Below are positions 1-7,605 of a stretch of 33,645 bases of DNA, in pieces (positions within the stretch are counted from its first letter, which is position 1; each line of letters starts with the position of its first letter). Source of the DNA: an uncultured Spongiibacteraceae bacterium (lineage in GTDB: Bacteria; Pseudomonadota; Gammaproteobacteria; Pseudomonadales; CAMLJR01); contig CAMLJR010000008.1 in NCBI GenBank assembly GCA_946480345.1, forward strand, positions 1 through 33,645, in the 5' to 3' direction. The notes beneath the pieces are model-generated. The model had not been told where the DNA came from, searched no databases, and was given only the letters and a program-made list of their open reading frames with translations. The position numbers and the translations under genes were made by a program.

Positions 1-36
1 CGATACAAAACAATTCGCTCCATCACGAGCACAGAT

Positions 37-663
37 ATGAATCAGTTTTTTATCCGCTATCCGTGCGCTCTTCTTGTGGCTTACATCGCAATATGGCTAG
101 TCCTCGCCATCACTCCACTCGATCGCCACGACTGGCTGCTCGAAAATGCGCTGGTGGTTATCGCGGTTCCGCTAATTATTTTCGGCTTCAAACATTATCG
201 CTTTAGCAACCTGACCTACACGCTGCTATGGATTTTCATGCTGCTCCATGCCGTCGGCGCACATTACACGTATGCGGAAGTTCCGTATGACGATTGGCTG
301 CAAGCGCTGAGCGGCTATCGCTTAAGCGATGTACTCGGTTTGCAACGCAATCATTTCGATCGATTGGTGCATTTTCTTTATGGCGCGTTGTTGTTCCCCG
401 CATTTTGGGAATTGTTCGCGCCGCGCATCACCCGCCCGCAAGCTTTGCGATATTTACTGGTGATGGCATTCATCATGTCGCACGCCGGTATTTATGAAGT
501 CATCGAATGGGCCGCGGCGGCATTTTTTGGCGGCGATCTCGGCGTGGCGTATCTCGGTACGCAGGGCGATGAATGGGATGCGCAGAAGGATATGGGGCTG
601 GCAATGGCCGGTACGCTGGTCGCGGCATTCTGGATGGCACTGGCGCGTGCCAAGGTCGACTAA
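37..663 (+). CDS. YjdF-like (DUF2238) integral membrane protein
   Basis: A 208-residue, strongly hydrophobic protein with about five or six membrane spans. The family signature is visible: HFDRLVHFLYG near residues 107-117, a glutamate-containing YEVIEWAAAA helix around 153-162, and GDEWDAQKDM around 176-185. These acidic and histidine residues within and beside membrane helices are the conserved core of the DUF2238/YjdF family, whose function is unknown. The length matches the family. The start at 37 lacks a clear Shine-Dalgarno sequence (upstream text is CACGAGCACAGAT), but no better start was seen. It is the first gene in the window and lies 140 bases upstream of purE on the same strand. 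No functional link to purine synthesis is implied. Family assignment is confident; the role is unknown. Confidence 0.85.
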   Translation: MNQFFIRYPCALLVAYIAIWLVLAITPLDRHDWLLENALVVIAVPLIIFGFKHYRFSNLTYTLLWIFMLLHAVGAHYTYAEVPYDDWLQALSGYRLSDVLGLQRNHFDRLVHFLYGALLFPAFWELFAPRITRPQALRYLLVMAFIMSHAGIYEVIEWAAAAFFGGDLGVAYLGTQGDEWDAQKDMGLAMAGTLVAAFWMALARAKVD

Positions 664-803
664 CCCGTTTTGAGAAGCTAAACTCCCCCGCCTCAATATT
701 TCAAACTAAGCCGTCAGCCCTGTTCCGCGATTCCGAAAGAAAAGCGCCGGGGCTAATTTATTTTTATCGGTCGGTAATCGATGACAAATACAGGTAACAG
801 GCA

Positions 804-1304
804 ATGAGCGCACTGGTCGGCGTCATCATGGGTTCAAAATCGGATTGGGCAACGCTGCAGCACACCGCAGAAATGCTCGATCGCCTCGATATTCCGCATG
901 AAATCCAGGTGGTTTCGGCGCATCGCACACCGGATTTATTATTCGATTACGCGGCCAATGCCGAAAGTCACGGCATCGAAGTGATCATCGCCGGCGCTGG
1001 CGGCGCGGCACATTTACCTGGCATGTGCGCGGCAAAAACGCACTTACCGGTGCTGGGTGTACCGGTGCAATCGTCGATGCTGAGCGGCGTCGATTCATTG
1101 CTATCCATCGTGCAAATGCCCGCCGGTGTTCCCGTGGCGACACTGGCGATCGGTAAAGCCGGTGCGATTAACGCCGCATTGTTGGCAGCCAGTATTCTCG
1201 GCAATAAATATCCGCAATATGCGCAGAAGTTGAAGACATTCCGCGCCGAGCAGACGCAAACGGTGCTCGACAATCCTGACCCGCGGCTCGAGTCCAAACT
1301 ATGA
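804..1304 (+). CDS. purE: N5-carboxyaminoimidazole ribonucleotide mutase PurE
   Basis: A 166-residue cytoplasmic enzyme of de novo purine synthesis. It converts N5-CAIR to CAIR after PurK has carboxylated AIR. Visible class I PurE motifs: GSKSDW at residues 10-15 (phosphate binding), SAHRTP at 38-43 with the catalytic His40, and the [12 protein letters not shown] loop at about 63-74. Full length for the family. The ATG at 804 is preceded by CAGG about ten bases upstream. purK follows after 13 bases, so the two are surely co-transcribed in the usual purEK order. No convincing PurR box was seen in the 140-base upstream gap. Confidence 0.97.
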   Translation: MSALVGVIMGSKSDWATLQHTAEMLDRLDIPHEIQVVSAHRTPDLLFDYAANAESHGIEVIIAGAGGAAHLPGMCAAKTHLPVLGVPVQSSMLSGVDSLLSIVQMPAGVPVATLAIGKAGAINAALLAASILGNKYPQYAQKLKTFRAEQTQTVLDNPDPRLESKL

Positions 1305-1317
1305 AGAACAAAGCGCA

Positions 1318-2403
1318 ATGAAAATCGGCATCATCGGTGGCGGCCAACTCGGTCGCATGCTCGCGTTAGCGGGACATCCCCTCGGCATGCATTTCGTATT
1401 TCTCGATCCGGCCCCCGATGCCTGTGCGGCCGAGCTCGGTGAACATCTATGCGCGGATTATTCGGATAACGAGCATTTGCGCATGCTCGCCGAAGAGTGC
1501 GATGTGGTGACATTCGAATTCGAAAATGCGCCGGCCGATACCGTCGCGTTTTTATCGCAGTTCGTACCGGTGTATCCATCGGCGAACGCATTGCGTACCG
1601 CGCGCGACCGCTGGCTAGAAAAAAATCTTTTTCGCGAACTCGACATTCCAACGCCGGCGTTCGCGAATATCGAATCGCAACAGGATTTGGAAAATGCCGT
1701 TGCGCAAATTGGGTTGCCTGCGGTATTAAAAACGCGTCAGCTCGGTTACGACGGTAAAGGTCAAAAAGTATTGCGTGTAACGAGCGATGTCGAAGGGGCA
1801 TTTGCCGCGCTGGGCAATGTGCCGTGCCTGCTCGAAGGTTTCGTTAATTTCACTGGCGAAGTATCGCTGATCGCAGTGCGTGGTCGCAGCGGAGAAACGC
1901 GCTTTTACCCCCTCGTGCACAACACGCATCGCGACGGAATTTTGCGTTTATCGATCGCCAGCACTGCTCATCCGCTGCAAACACTCGCTGAAAATTACGC
2001 GACGCGTACGCTCGACAAACTCGATTACGTCGGCGTACTTGCCTTCGAATTTTTTGAAGTCGACGGCGGTCTTACTGCAAACGAGATTGCGCCGCGCGTT
2101 CACAACTCCGGGCATTGGACAATTGAAGGCAGCGAATGCAGTCAATTCGAAAATCACCTGCGTGCGGTGGCTGGCTTACCGCTCGGCTCAACTGCCAAAA
2201 ATGGCGAAAGCGCGATGGTGAATTTTATTGGTTCGATTCCGCCGCTTGAACAACTCACAGCGCTCGAAAATTGCCATCCGCATGTTTACGGAAAAGCGTT
2301 CAAACCCGGACGCAAAGTCGGCCATGCGACGCTGCGTTGTGCCGATCGCACGTCGCTTGAACAAACTCTGCGCGCATTGGAAGCTCTGTTATCGCGACAG
2401 TGA
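1318..2403 (+). CDS. purK: N5-carboxyaminoimidazole ribonucleotide synthase PurK
   Basis: A 361-residue ATP-grasp enzyme that carboxylates AIR with bicarbonate and ATP to give N5-CAIR, the substrate of PurE. The N terminus carries the Rossmann-like GIIGGGQLGRML motif (residues 3-14). The ATP-grasp core is seen at KTRQLGYDGKGQ (about 138-149) and at the metal/ATP site FEFFEVDGGLTANEIAPR (about 243-260), followed by HNSGHWTIEG. Full length. The start lies 13 bases after the purE stop. The next gene, the receptor at 2587, is separated by an AT-rich gap and has no functional link, so the purEK operon probably ends here. No hairpin terminator was found. Confidence 0.96.
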   Translation: MKIGIIGGGQLGRMLALAGHPLGMHFVFLDPAPDACAAELGEHLCADYSDNEHLRMLAEECDVVTFEFENAPADTVAFLSQFVPVYPSANALRTARDRWLEKNLFRELDIPTPAFANIESQQDLENAVAQIGLPAVLKTRQLGYDGKGQKVLRVTSDVEGAFAALGNVPCLLEGFVNFTGEVSLIAVRGRSGETRFYPLVHNTHRDGILRLSIASTAHPLQTLAENYATRTLDKLDYVGVLAFEFFEVDGGLTANEIAPRVHNSGHWTIEGSECSQFENHLRAVAGLPLGSTAKNGESAMVNFIGSIPPLEQLTALENCHPHVYGKAFKPGRKVGHATLRCADRTSLEQTLRALEALLSRQ

Positions 2404-2586
2404 CAAGAATTAGTTAGCTATAAAAAATTAATCCTATTTTTCTTAAGGCTATGGCGGAGCTTAGAATTATTTAAAACCAATATTCAAATATCCCGATTTT
2501 TTTATTTCAAAATAATGCCTTGCGAAATCCCTTATTAAAATCATTGGAGTTTATACATCGCGTACACTACGCTTTCTCCACCCTAA
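2404..2586. other. AT-rich intergenic leader between purK and the signalling cassette
   Basis: About 183 bases, clearly richer in A and T than the flanking genes, with long A and T runs (for example at 2423-2431 and 2497-2510). It should hold the promoter of the receptor-YfiR-kinase cassette. I could not identify a convincing -35/-10 pair, a terminator hairpin for purEK, or an iron-regulator (Fur) box. GGAG at 2545-2548 is too far from any start codon to act as a ribosome-binding site for the receptor. The jump in composition may mark the edge of an acquired cassette, but no repeats or integrase were seen. Confidence 0.4.
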
Positions 2587-4560
2587 TTGATTAAGGGCAT
2601 GGTCGTGGGAAGGATAAGTGGGTTATTAACAGCCACGCCGATTAGAGCAGAGGCATCTGAGCGACAAAACGGCGTCGCAGTAAAATCCGGCAACTTCTCT
2701 GTAGCATCGCTCTGTCTGCTCATTACAATCTCCGCCGAAGCCGCTAATCCACCGGCGCTTGCCGATCTCAGTCTTGATGAACTCTCGGCCATTCAAATTA
2801 CCTCGGTCGCACGGCACGCACAAAATCTGTCGGATGCGCCTGCCGCCATTTTCGTAATTACACACGATGACATTCGCCGATCTGGAGCAACCAGCATTCC
2901 AGAGGCGTTACGGTTAGCACCTAATTTACAGGTCGCTCGTATCGATTCGTATCAATATGCGATCAGCGCACGCGGCTTCAATACCACCACGACGAACAAA
3001 CTGCAGGTGCTGATAGACGGGCGCAGCGTATACACGCCGCTTTACTCCGGTGTGTTTTGGGATGTGCAGGATGTCGTGATAGAGGATATCGATCGCATTG
3101 AGGTCATTAGCGGCCCCGGCGGTACGCTGTGGGGTTCGAACGCGGTAAACGGCGTCATCAATATTATTACGCGCAGCTCGGATGCCACTCAGGGTGGACT
3201 GCTTAGCCTCGGCGCGGGCTCCGATGAGCGCAACGCGGCGGCACGCTACGGCGGGCAAGTTACCGAAAACACGAGCTATCGGGTTTATGCAAAAGGATTC
3301 AGCCGCGACAGTACTGAAACCGGCACTCATCAGAATGCTCACAACGATTGGGGTAAACGCCAAGCGGGTTTCCGAGTCGACAGCAACAACAGCGGCGATA
3401 GTTTTGTAATCCAAGGCGATGCCTACGATGGCGCGGTTAATCAGCCGATCGTCGATGATCGCGAATTCAGCGGCCACAATTTGCTCGCACGCTGGAATCG
3501 CGACTTACAAAATGGTTCGTCATTGCAAGTCCAGGTATTTTACGATCACACCGAACGCAAATATCCGGGTATTTTTTCCGAAACGCTCGACACCTACGAC
3601 ATCGACCTGCAACATCAAATATTAGTGGGCGGTAAGCACAACATCGTGTGGGGCGGTGGTTATCGAAGCTCGCGTGACGATGTCGATAATGGAGCGCTTC
3701 TCGCTTTTCTTCCGGAAAAAACCTCACTTAACTGGACCAATTTGTTCGTTCAGGATGAAGTCATACTGAGCGAACGCCTGCGCCTCACTGTCGGCGCAAA
3801 ACTCGAACGCAATCCCTATACCGATTGGGAGTTCCAGCCGAACGCACGTCTCGCGTTGAAGCTCCCGAACGATGCACTGTTGTGGACAGCAGTTTCGCGC
3901 GCAGTGCGCACGCCATCGCGAATCGACAGTGATTTATTTTTTCCAGGCACGCCTCCGTACACGCTAGTGGGCAGTCCCGATTTCCAATCGGAAAAACTCA
4001 CCGCTTACGAAATTGGCTATCGCTCGCAGCCCACTAAAAATCTGTCGTTTTCGATTTCAACGTTTTACAACGATTACGACGATTTACGTACCATCGAACG
4101 GCCCGTAGGCCAACCGTTAGTTATCGATAATAAAATGGAGAGCCGCGCTTATGGCGTCGAAATATGGGGTACTTATCGGATAACGAACGATTGGCATTTG
4201 AGTGCAGGCTACAACCATCTTTCTCAACATCGGCGATTGGATTCCGATAGCACCAGCACCGGGGGTACGCAGACAGAGGGTAACGACCCGCGGCAGCAAT
4301 TCTCATTGCGATCTGCGGTCAATCTGCCGCATAACGTCGAGTTCGATCTGATACTTCGTTCAATAGCGCGCCTGCCGGATCCCGACGTTGCCGGTTATAC
4401 CGTGCTCGATTCGCGCGTCGGTTGGAACGTGTCACCCAGCCTCCAACTATCTCTTAATGCGTTGAATTTATTCGATCGTCGCCACGCGGAATTTGGCACT
4501 GCGCCCATCTACAGCGAATTTCGCCGGGCGCTGTATGCGGAAATGATATGGAAATTCTGA
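2587..4560 (+). CDS. TonB-dependent outer-membrane receptor
   Basis: Up to 657 residues. After a long N-region, a short hydrophobic stretch at about 39-52 ends in AEAANPPA, a plausible signal-peptide cleavage site. The mature start holds LSLDELSAIQITSVARH; IQITSVA may be the TonB box. The plug domain runs about 82-197, with ISARGFN, VLIDGRSVY, IDRIEVISGPGGTLWGSNAVNGVINIIT-type motifs. The remainder is a beta barrel ending in a C-terminal Phe, as outer-membrane proteins do. It would take up a ligand using TonB energy; the substrate cannot be read from sequence. Start is uncertain: TTG 2587, ATG 2599 or GTG 2605 are in frame, and only GTG 2605 has a well-spaced AAGGG (seven bases upstream). The next gene starts inside its 3' end, so it belongs to the signalling operon and may be the sensor for it. 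Confidence 0.9.
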   Translation: MIKGMVVGRISGLLTATPIRAEASERQNGVAVKSGNFSVASLCLLITISAEAANPPALADLSLDELSAIQITSVARHAQNLSDAPAAIFVITHDDIRRSGATSIPEALRLAPNLQVARIDSYQYAISARGFNTTTTNKLQVLIDGRSVYTPLYSGVFWDVQDVVIEDIDRIEVISGPGGTLWGSNAVNGVINIITRSSDATQGGLLSLGAGSDERNAAARYGGQVTENTSYRVYAKGFSRDSTETGTHQNAHNDWGKRQAGFRVDSNNSGDSFVIQGDAYDGAVNQPIVDDREFSGHNLLARWNRDLQNGSSLQVQVFYDHTERKYPGIFSETLDTYDIDLQHQILVGGKHNIVWGGGYRSSRDDVDNGALLAFLPEKTSLNWTNLFVQDEVILSERLRLTVGAKLERNPYTDWEFQPNARLALKLPNDALLWTAVSRAVRTPSRIDSDLFFPGTPPYTLVGSPDFQSEKLTAYEIGYRSQPTKNLSFSISTFYNDYDDLRTIERPVGQPLVIDNKMESRAYGVEIWGTYRITNDWHLSAGYNHLSQHRRLDSDSTSTGGTQTEGNDPRQQFSLRSAVNLPHNVEFDLILRSIARLPDPDVAGYTVLDSRVGWNVSPSLQLSLNALNLFDRRHAEFGTAPIYSEFRRALYAEMIWKF

Positions 4561-5219
4561 TCCGAACAGTGATGTTTAAACGATACAAATGGTGCTCGTC
4601 GTTGATCGCGCGAAGCGAGCAATGGCGCCGGCGCTCGCATTTACGCACCGGCCACCTAGCCAGGGCGGCAACATTGTCGGTAGCGATATTCGCGTTTCTT
4701 GTCACGGCTCCAGAATCGAGTATCGCCGACGAATCATTCGGCAATGTCGCTGAATATCAGGTGAAAGCCGCTTTTCTCTATAAATTCTGCCAGTACGTCG
4801 AATGGCCACAAAACGCATTCGCCAGCGGCGACAGTCCCATCGTTCTCGGCGTTGCCGGGCCGGATAGCCTGCTTGCCGAACTCGGCAACGTGGTGCGCAA
4901 CCACACTGTTAATGGTCGTCCCGTGCAGGTGAGAAAAGTAGATGGCAACGCAAGCCCGACCGGCTTGCACGTGTTGTTTATTGCGCGCTCTGAACAATCA
5001 AACCAGCCGAAATTAATATCTCAGTCTCAGAAATTGCCATTGTTATTGGTCACAGAAAGTCCGGCCGATCTCGATGACGGCGGCGGTATTAACTTCGAGG
5101 TTCAGGACAATCGTGTGCGTTTTGATGTGGGGCTCGCCTCCGTCAATCGCCAAGGTTTGCGATTAAGCGCTCAGCTGTTGAAAGTGGCGCGCAACGTACG
5201 TGGAGAGGCTGCGCCATGA
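4548..5219 (+). CDS. YfiR-family (DUF4154) periplasmic protein
   Basis: 223 residues from ATG 4548; ATG 4572 (residue 9) is an alternative. A long basic N-region leads to a hydrophobic core at about 41-54 and a likely cleavage after SSIA (about residue 60), so it is exported. The family signature EYQVKAAFLYKFCQYVEWP spans 69-87, HVLFIARSE 141-149, and the closing INFEVQDNRVRFDVGL...LRLSAQLLKVA 181-214. In Pseudomonas, YfiR sits in the periplasm and represses the diguanylate cyclase YfiN. Here it overlaps the upstream receptor stop by 13 bases and shares an ATGA overlap with a histidine kinase. Only one cysteine (Cys81) is in the mature part, so the intramolecular disulfides known from P. aeruginosa YfiR cannot form. 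I infer that it gates the kinase. Confidence 0.9.
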   Translation: MEILIRTVMFKRYKWCSSLIARSEQWRRRSHLRTGHLARAATLSVAIFAFLVTAPESSIADESFGNVAEYQVKAAFLYKFCQYVEWPQNAFASGDSPIVLGVAGPDSLLAELGNVVRNHTVNGRPVQVRKVDGNASPTGLHVLFIARSEQSNQPKLISQSQKLPLLLVTESPADLDDGGGINFEVQDNRVRFDVGLASVNRQGLRLSAQLLKVARNVRGEAAP

Positions 5220-7159
5220 AAGGATGGTTCAGTTTGCGCTCGATTCGCCAGAAGTTATTTGCGGGCGTGTTGCTCACCACGCTATCTGCGCTGCTCATCT
5301 CCGGAAGTGTGATGGTGCTGTATGACCTGCGCGATTATCACGAACGATTGACGCAGGATTTAACAACACAAAGTAATTTGCTCGGTCTCGCCAACGTATC
5401 CGCGCTGCAATTTAATGATCGAAAAGTTGCGAACGAAAGTCTTGCCACGTTAGCCGCTAGACCACAAATCTTGGCCACCGCTATTTACAACGCCCGAGGC
5501 GCATTGTTTGCGAGTTATTCGAGCGCGGAAAACAGCGCGGATAAGTTTCCGGCACTGCCGGAAGGCGAAGGTCAGCGCGTCGAGGGCGACAACCTGATCG
5601 TATTCCGGCGCATCGTCGATCAAAACGAAATTCTCGGCACGATTTACATCAAGGCCCGCTACCAACTCTACGAACGGGTTTGGCATTACGCCGGTATTGT
5701 GTTGTTAGTGATGCTACTGGCATTGATTATCTCGATGCTGATGTCGTTTTGGCTGCAGGCACGCGTAGCTCGCCCGATTTTGCAGATTACCGATATCGCA
5801 CGTCGCGTGACCGAACAGCGCGATTACAGTTTGCGCGCCGATAAAACTACGGATGATGAAATCGGATATCTCGCCGGTTCATTCAACGAATTATTAGCGG
5901 AAGTTGGCACGCGCAACGCCGAACTTGAATCCTCAAACACGCAACTACAGCAACAAATTCTGGAACGTCAGGAAGCCGATCGAGCGTTGCTCGACAGCGA
6001 ACGCCGCTATCGGACATTGGTTACCGCGTTGACCTCCGTGGTCTGGCTCGCGGATGCCGAAGGTCAATTCGGTGACGATCAATTGCGGTGGGATGAATAT
6101 ACCGGTCAGACGTCCACTGAATATCGCGGTTGGGGATGGCTCAATGCCTTCCACGAGAATGATCGCGACAAGGTTAAAAAACTCTGGCAGCAAGCCAGTG
6201 CCGAATCGAAACCGTTGAAATGCGAGGTGCGTTTGTGGCGCGCAGAGCATGACGCTTATCGCTATGTGAATTTGCGCGCGGTACCGCTGCTGGACGATCG
6301 CGGTCGCTTGCACGAATGGATCGGCACTGCTGACGACATCGACGATCAACGCCGTGCGCTGTTGGAAATTCAACGTCTGAATACCGAATTGGAGATGCGC
6401 GTCGGCGAGCGCACTGCCGAACTCGAGCGTACCAACAAAGAACTCGAAGCGTTCAGTTATTCGGTGTCGCACGATCTGCGCACACCGTTGCGCGCGATCG
6501 ATGGCTTCAGTCAGGCGCTGCTTGAGGATTACGGCAATCAACTGGATGAAACCGGGCGCGACTATCTAGCGCGCGTTCGCTCAGGCGCGCAGCGCATGGG
6601 CCGATTAATCGACGATTTGCTCAAACTCGCCCGCGTCAGCCGCGTAACGCTGAATCAGGAACCGATCGACTTAAGCGTTATTGCGGAAGAGATTGTCCAC
6701 GATCTGCGCGACGCCGATCCCACGCGCAATGTCGATGTGCGTATCACCACGCAGTTAACCGCTGTTGGCGATATGCATTTAATGCGGATCGCATTAGAGA
6801 ACCTGCTGAACAACGCGTGGAAGTACACCAACAAACGCGAGCAGGCTCGAATCGAATTTGGAATGCGCCAATACAAAGGCGACGCGTGTTATTTCGTACA
6901 GGATAACGGTGCAGGTTTCGACATGGCCTATGCCGGCAAATTATTTGGCGCATTTCAGCGTCTGCATGACGCCAAGGACTACACCGGCACAGGCGTCGGG
7001 CTCGCCACTGTGCAACGCATTATTCATCGGCATGGTGGGCATATCTGGGCCGAAGCGACCGTCGATAAAGGTGCCACATTTTATTTCACGCTAGCCGTAC
7101 CGAAGGAGTTCCGACATGAACACCAGACCGATACTCTTGGTCGAAGACAATCCGGATGA
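5216..7159 (+). CDS. CHASE8-like/HAMP/PAS sensor histidine kinase
   Basis: 647-residue inner-membrane kinase. Membrane spans lie at about 13-36 and 157-180, enclosing a periplasmic domain (about 40-150) whose ALQFNDRKVANESLATL...PQILATAIY pattern resembles CHASE8, the sensor of YfiN/TpbB. HAMP follows (about 176-230), a coiled coil, then a PAS domain (about 262-385, ending WIGTADDIDD). HisKA has FSYSVSHDLRTPLRAIDGF with His419. The ATPase domain shows the N-box ENLLNNAWKYT (Asn533), G1 DNGAGFD (563-569) and G2 GTGVGL (591-596). All catalytic motifs are intact. The PAS-HisKA style with SYSVSHDLRTPLRA is typical of kinases paired with Rcp1-type receivers, which is what follows: the next gene starts 44 bases inside this one. 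Start overlaps the yfiR-like stop (ATGA), implying coupled translation. Confidence 0.93.
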   Translation: MKGWFSLRSIRQKLFAGVLLTTLSALLISGSVMVLYDLRDYHERLTQDLTTQSNLLGLANVSALQFNDRKVANESLATLAARPQILATAIYNARGALFASYSSAENSADKFPALPEGEGQRVEGDNLIVFRRIVDQNEILGTIYIKARYQLYERVWHYAGIVLLVMLLALIISMLMSFWLQARVARPILQITDIARRVTEQRDYSLRADKTTDDEIGYLAGSFNELLAEVGTRNAELESSNTQLQQQILERQEADRALLDSERRYRTLVTALTSVVWLADAEGQFGDDQLRWDEYTGQTSTEYRGWGWLNAFHENDRDKVKKLWQQASAESKPLKCEVRLWRAEHDAYRYVNLRAVPLLDDRGRLHEWIGTADDIDDQRRALLEIQRLNTELEMRVGERTAELERTNKELEAFSYSVSHDLRTPLRAIDGFSQALLEDYGNQLDETGRDYLARVRSGAQRMGRLIDDLLKLARVSRVTLNQEPIDLSVIAEEIVHDLRDADPTRNVDVRITTQLTAVGDMHLMRIALENLLNNAWKYTNKREQARIEFGMRQYKGDACYFVQDNGAGFDMAYAGKLFGAFQRLHDAKDYTGTGVGLATVQRIIHRHGGHIWAEATVDKGATFYFTLAVPKEFRHEHQTDTLGRRQSG

Positions 7160-7553
7160 CGAAGCATTAGCACTGCGCGCTTTCGCGAAGCTGAACATCA
7201 GCAACAAAGTTATCGTTGCGCGCGATGGGGTTGAAGCACTCGATTATCTGTTCGCCACCGGCGCACACGCCGACACGTCTCCCCAGTTGCCTGCACTGGT
7301 ATTGCTGGATTTGAAATTGCCTCGAATCGATGGGCTGGAAGTATTACAACAAATTCGACAGAACGAAAAAACGCAAATTCTTCCGGTCGTGATTTTAACG
7401 TCCTCGCGCGAGGAGCAGGATATCGTGCAGGGCTACAATCTCGGCGCGAACAGTTATGTACGTAAACCCGTCGATTACAACGAGTTCGTGCAAGCAGTCA
7501 GTCAATTAGGTGTGTTCTGGTTATTGCTTAACGAGTTACCGCACGTGAAATAG
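7116..7553 (+). CDS. Stand-alone CheY-like response regulator (Rcp1 type)
   Basis: A 145-residue single receiver domain with no output domain. Visible: the acidic pair in LLVEDNPDDEALALRA (Glu10/Asp11), phosphoacceptor Asp65 in LVLLDLKLP, the switch Thr95 in ILTSS, and Lys117 in VRKPVDY. This matches the Rcp1-like class that pairs with SYSVSHDLRTPLRA-type kinases. The ATG at 7116 is preceded by AAGGAG (about five bases upstream) inside the kinase gene, and the overlap is 44 bases, so translation is almost certainly coupled and this is the direct phosphoacceptor of the kinase. With no DNA-binding part it must act by protein contact or pass phosphate onward. Confidence 0.95.
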   Translation: MNTRPILLVEDNPDDEALALRAFAKLNISNKVIVARDGVEALDYLFATGAHADTSPQLPALVLLDLKLPRIDGLEVLQQIRQNEKTQILPVVILTSSREEQDIVQGYNLGANSYVRKPVDYNEFVQAVSQLGVFWLLLNELPHVK

Positions 7554-7605
7554 ATTTATAAAGAAAATGGTTTGGAAAGACATTGATGATACTGAGGTAG
7601 CGAAA

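Noticed and set aside
968..1318. Long opposite-strand open frames within purE, purK, the RND genes and others
   Set aside because: They are antisense shadows of well-identified genes, with no family motifs or ribosome-binding sites.
2225..2250. T-loop-like GGTTCGATTCC suggestive of a tRNA
   Set aside because: It lies inside purK in frame (GSIPPL) and no acceptor or anticodon stem can be built around it.
3130..3145. GGGTTCGAACGC resembling a tRNA T-arm
   Set aside because: It encodes the conserved WGSNAV of the TonB receptor plug; no cloverleaf around it.
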